NCBI RefSeq assembly: GCF_012273895.1
Contig: NC_052109.1
Span: 3,300,432 to 3,364,431, forward strand
Source of the DNA: Zerene cesonia
Taxonomy: Eukaryota; Arthropoda; Insecta; Lepidoptera; Pieridae
DNA length: 64,000 bases
Reading direction: 5' to 3'
Shown here: positions 59,601-64,000 of the stretch, piece after piece
Layout of the letters: the number at the start of each line of letters is the position of its first letter
Numbering within the stretch: position 1 is the stretch's first letter
Made by a program: the position numbers and the translations under genes
Notes under the pieces: model-generated
Told to the model about the DNA's origin: nothing
Database searches by the model: none
The model's input: the letters and a program-made list of their open reading frames with translations, nothing else

Positions 59601-62280
59601 CCTTTTCGAATAATGTAATAATAAACACTATATCATGTTTCGAAAAAGTCACTGAAACTATATCCCATGATCCCATAATATTATATATGAATTATTTTCA
59701 AAGTCAATTTAAAAAATTCCGGAGTCATTATACACAATAACGAATAAACCTTATTTTATAAGTTTTACTTCGATGCAGAGTTTTCTTTTGTATTCTTCCT
59801 TACCGGGTTCGTTAGACTTGATTGAATGTTTACCTCGCCACAGGAGGTGTTTCACACCTTTCCGTATTTGTTTTCGGAAATTTACATACTTTATGGTGAA
59901 CACGGTCGTTGGCCTTGTTTCTCGTTTTCACGGAAGACAGAGCTGTTGTAAATTTTCAAAGGAAAAGCCTTGAGATATTCGTCGCTTGTAACTAACGCAT
60001 AACAAGCGATAAGTTCGACAGTTCCATGTTTCGAACAATAAACTTTTCCGCCTAGATAAAACGTCACCTTATCTTTGGACTAATAACAATGCCCACAATA
60101 AATACACGCTATAAATTTACCTTTTGCTATGATATGACCATTGGCTTACTGTTCACACTCTAATTAATACATATTAAAAACTGCATGGCACAGTGTAAGT
60201 ACTTAGTTTTTACGTTTGAATCAAATTTTTTTTCCAATTCACCATGTTACTATGCAACACCGACATCACATCAAATGATATATCTAACATTTTTTTCCTT
60301 ATGTAAAGCAATTCTTTGAACTTATTTTTTTGTTTTCCAAAAGTCCGAATCGCTCAGTGGGCGTGCCCACCTGTCTGATCACGCGGGTACCACGTGCTTG
60401 ATATATAGTACGCAACGCGGTCGACATGATAACATAACTAAATTGGCGTTGAGAACACCACATGAAAACACTGTTAGGCCCTCCCTTTATTTGCTTAATT
60501 AATTGTCACAATTTGTGTCTTTGAAAGAACAAAGGATAAAGGATTTCTCTTAACTCTAATTTTGTTATGGTATTTTTTGTAGTAATATATTTATTTCGAC
60601 CATTTAAACATGATGAATTATGAATGAATTTAAATTATATTGCATATATAATAAAATATGAGCTTGGATTTTGTTTTGGAACAATCGAGATGCAATTGGC
60701 TTCTCGGAACGCACGGTACATGATATGTAGCTAAATTAAACGGTGACAGTACATTGGATCGAGTAAAAACAGATTTGTTTTGAGAACAATTCAAATTAAT
60801 GTGTATTATAAACAGGTCCTATTTTAATATCAAAAAGTTTTCATAAATTTTGCTTTAAATAGTTATTGTACTTTAAAAGAGGCAGGTCCACTTCTTCTTT
60901 TTACTTTTAGAAAACTGTAGATGTTTATGTATTCTAGTCATAGCTTCTATTGTTTCTATAACCAAGTACGTATCTTTACGAGTTTGTGCTAATGTAGAGT
61001 TCAAACTAATTCTGATATATGGGTGAGCTCTAAGCACACGTGCAGTTAACGGACCGGTCTTATCGCTGATAGGCGGTACACGCTCACATATGTGTATCAA
61101 ATACCGCAAATATTAGCTCATCGTTTACGACACATTGATACCACCCTTCAGCTTCTATTACATACTACTATGACTTACGCCCGGCTTGCACTGATAGGTT
61201 GAACGGTGTTTTGAGATCTTTACTTATTAGGTTAAATCCCAAGGTACCAATTATATGTGAGGTATAATTAGTTTTAATGCAATGAAATCGACGCCTCTGT
61301 CAACATCGCCTACTTGTGGCTAAGGCAAGGTACGTCACAACTAGATTTAGCGGTGATCTCATTGGCCACGCGGTGCGATAACAATATTGCCGCTTCAAAG
61401 CCACCGGCGAAGTGCCGTTTTGTACGTAGGTGCGTCTGCAACATCCCGCGAGTAAACTGTAACACGCCAAAAGAAATGATGCGTTTCATGTTCCATAATA
61501 TCTCAGTCCAAGCCGTGATAAAAAAATTCTTAATGTGAATGCCCTCATAATAATTGATTAGAAGTTTATATAAGACGATAAAATAAACTAATTTGAGAAA
61601 TAATCGTAAAGAATGTACATCGTTAAACAGAGTTTAGGTAATTGCTAGGTAAGCACCGTGACCAATTAACGCACCGCCCGAGCCTGCGCTTGCGCAGACG
61701 AAATTCATTTAAGCAATTGTAGTAATTGGCCGGAGTGCGCGTCTTCCGGAGCGCTCGTCAGCTTTGTCCTGTTACATTTGTTATAGATCAACATTTATAG
61801 TATTAAATAGCATGAAATGTTCCTTGACGTAGTTTTTTTTTACCTACAGTTAAATGCAAAATCGATACGATATAAATAATTAAAATAAGTATCTAAATTG
61901 TTTATCCATTTTTGGTGATTGCCTATTCATAACCTTATAAGGCTCATTATCAAAATTTAGCCGCCCACGATTAAAAAGAACGACCTTGCCCCAAGGTCCG
62001 GCCGTGCCTCCCGCCTACAATTCGATTTCAAGTTTTATCGCACACAGTATAATAAATAAGCTTATTTTTACTGTATATACTTATCTAAAAGGTATTTAAC
62101 AAAAATATGTTTATTTTAATCATTCAGGTGCAAATATGTTCAGTATACCTTCGCTTGAAAGCAGGAAGCATCGTTATCTAGTCGGTGTTTTGTTTTCGCT
62201 ACGTTATCTTTGATAACTCGCACCGGCATAGCCGCGTGTGATGCGAAATGATGCGAAATATTTCCGGAGTTAGAGGAGTG
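53682..62280. other. Intronic and regulatory sequence of the right-hand unit
   Basis: No coding exon recognised. GC-richer islands that could be regulatory lie near 53830-54010, 58140-58230, 58500-58620, 60350-60430, 61300-61460 and 61670-61760. Supportable short motifs are an AP-1 site at 58582-58588, the everted repeat GACCTTGAAGGTC at 58378-58390, a CACGTG E-box at 60391-60396 upstream of ATATATAG, and an NRF1-like TGCGCTTGCGCA at 61685-61696. Confidence 0.4.
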
Positions 62281-62470
62281 TTCTATAAATATATGATTCG
62301 ACGTCGCTCGTGGGCGAAGACTTCTGGCGAGGGCGGCGGGAGCTGAGGCAGTAGCGCGCGATCCGCCGCGGCCGGCCGCCGTACGCCGCACGCGCGCAAC
62401 GAACGAACGACCCGCACTCCCGCGCACGAATTGCATTGCGATATATCGCAACAAATAACGATACCGATCC
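62280..62470. promoter_or_regulatory. CpG island, promoter of the third right-hand first exon
   Basis: A CpG-dense block (CGCCGCGGCCGGCCGCCGTA) sits about 200-400 bases upstream of the ATG at 62681. It includes a perfect 16-base palindrome TTGCGATATATCGCAA at 62436-62451. The minus-strand frames through it are Arg-rich by-products of GC content. Confidence 0.5.
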
Positions 62471-62680
62471 GCCCCTAAACAAACGAACCCCTTTTCTTTC
62501 GCACCGATAAACTTTATAAATCTACACAGTGCACCATCTTTAATATTCGCGAGGGCGGATTATAACGAATAAATCGACTAACAAACACGAACCGCTCGAA
62601 GGTGTCGCGTCGCAAAAAGCGCAACACAATAGAGTAAGCGTCTAATTTTAAACGTGGTTGGTTGAGTTAGCACCGCAAAG

Positions 62681-62743
62681 ATGCAGAACATTGATCCGCT
62701 GGAGTTCGCCAATATCCTCGCCACCGAGCTATGGTGCCAACAG
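62681..62743 (+). CDS. First coding exon, phase 0 (21 codons); candidate kayak/Fos-type start
   Basis: ATG in good context (CCGCAAAGATGC) opens 21 codons, MQNIDPLEFANILATELWCQ plus one Gln, ending in phase 0 at a GTACGG donor. The amphipathic, acidic text looks like the N-terminal motif of a transcription factor, and the pattern -DPLE-ANILA-ELWCQQ- reminds me of insect Fos (kayak) isoforms, though from memory only. The following 1.25 kb to the window edge contains no further exon, so the rest of the gene is outside. Same strand and donor phase as the exons at 40118-40273 and 45640-45744. Confidence 0.55.
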
Positions 62744-64000
62744 GTACGGCTTACGCTGCCGGTGCAACCAAATCATCCATCTAATTTACCAATGAATAAC
62801 CCGTGGATATACCTAGATCCTCCTACTGACTACATAAGTAGGTCACCAATTTACTCGGCACTTTCGCACGTTGCGAAGTCGATCTTTCAACTACATCTGT
62901 CGGTTCTTTAAAATTGATGGATAAGTGCAAATGTCTTGGCGTAATATGTAAATACAATTTAAATATATAAAAGATATAAACAAAAAATTTGCTTCGGCGC
63001 GATGTTTATGTTTCGTATTCAAACGACGTATAGGTGAAAGATTTATGAGTTTGCTTTCAAAATGGACCTATTAAAATACACTCGGCAAATATTTATATTT
63101 AGGTTTACCCAATAGCTATATAAATATGCATACGATAAATTGGAGTAAACTTTGAAAATGATATATCCATTGGTAATAACTAAAGTAGGTTCTTGAATAG
63201 GAATGTCACAATCGTTTAAATGTGCACAAGAAGCAAAGTTTTTCTTTCTTTTTTATTAGGCATGAATTTATGATCAGAATGATTTAAATAAATTATTTAA
63301 GTAAGTGATTACTTCCACAAGATTGTCGTGTAATTAACAAAATTTGTTCAATAGTTATTTATGTTTACTATATCGAGTATGTTATTGTTTTATATATATG
63401 CATATTATTGCATGTATGTTTTGTTGATAAAAGTACCATCGGAATGTGGAAGCTAAAGCAATTGTACAATACAACAAACATTGCATAATAATATGGCGAT
63501 TTTTATACTATCGGCATGTTTAAAAATTGGCTTATGAAATAAATTGAAATTAATGTGGTTCTGTAAGGATGTGCTGGATTACCAAATATTGTGTAATTAC
63601 GATTGAACAAGAAGTTTCCATATTTTCGTTTGTTGGATTATCAGGCATTTCATATCAAAGTATAATTAATTTCAATAGTTCGCGCGCAGTAGTTATATAA
63701 ATTGTTATTTCAATGTTAAGAATAAAAATCGCAACGGTTTAGGTAATTTTGTTAACCGTCGGTTTGAGATCTAGATCTATAAAAAGTATTCATTAGGTAC
63801 TTTACATATTACAAGATACTATTTTAATTCGGAGTTATTTTGAAAAACAAAAAGGAAACAATTCTATTTCATAAGAAAGAAACAGAACTTTGCTTATCAT
63901 AGCTTACTTATAACAATAGCTAATAATATATAAGAGAATCATAGAAAACAGATATGAATATATATTCAAGCTGGTACTACTTGATAAATATTTCAAAGTT
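62744..64000 (+). other. Intron following the last coding exon, to the window edge
   Basis: AT-rich sequence with no acceptor followed by a coding frame that I could recognise. The common exons of the right-hand gene should lie beyond position 64000. Confidence 0.5.

Noticed and set aside
51372..61042. Four CACGTG E-boxes (51372, 57070, 60391, 61037) as evidence for a clock gene
   Set aside because: With the base composition here roughly one per 10 kb is expected by chance, so the count is not informative.

Overview
The window looks like the nuclear genome of a moth or butterfly (Lepidoptera). It is AT-rich with long introns. It carries many short interspersed copies that begin TCTATACTAATATTATAAA-like and end in CTAG before a T, a Helitron-like family typical of that order, and its recognisable proteins are animal proteins with insect features. 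One run of exactly 1,000 N (21507-22506) marks an assembly gap. There are no bacterial-style operons, viral genes, rRNA genes or CRISPR arrays. Most open frames in the window are chance frames in introns; the real genes were found from short exons with matching splice sites and phases.

Layout. (1) 1-9.7 kb, minus strand: the 5' end of Pellino, with a 14-base first coding exon at 9703-9716 and a second exon at 1026-1130 that ends in the conserved KYGELVILG motif. The rest lies beyond the left edge. (2) 9.7-15.0 kb: intergenic, with SINE fragments, an unclassified repeat and a strong hairpin. (3) 15.06-39.05 kb, minus strand: a complete Brf1 gene (RNA polymerase III factor TFIIIB subunit), 11 coding exons, 670 residues, every junction in phase. 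Its third intron is about 17 kb and contains the gap. (4) 32.9-36.9 kb, plus strand, inside that intron: a complete BTBD3/BTBD6-type gene (lute in Drosophila) with BTB, BACK and PHR domains. It has two alternative first coding exons of the same phase and a possible short isoform. (5) 39.05-40.1 kb: a shared, divergent promoter region between Brf1 and the next unit. (6) 40.1 kb to the right edge, plus strand: what I read as the 5' half of a large multi-promoter gene. Three short coding exons (40118-40273, 45640-45744, 62681-62743) all end in phase 0 at good donor sites, with no common downstream exon in the window. Perfect CRE sites, AP-1 sites, a palindromic kappaB site and CpG-rich islands surround them. 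A stress-responsive bZIP gene such as kayak (Fos) is my best guess, but the identity is unproven.

The genes do not form one pathway. Pellino is an E3 ubiquitin ligase of Toll/IRAK signalling, Brf1 acts in Pol III transcription initiation, and lute is a CUL3-type BTB adaptor known from nervous system work in other animals. The features most worth following are the antisense nested gene in Brf1, the alternative ends of that gene, and the multi-promoter regulatory landscape on the right.
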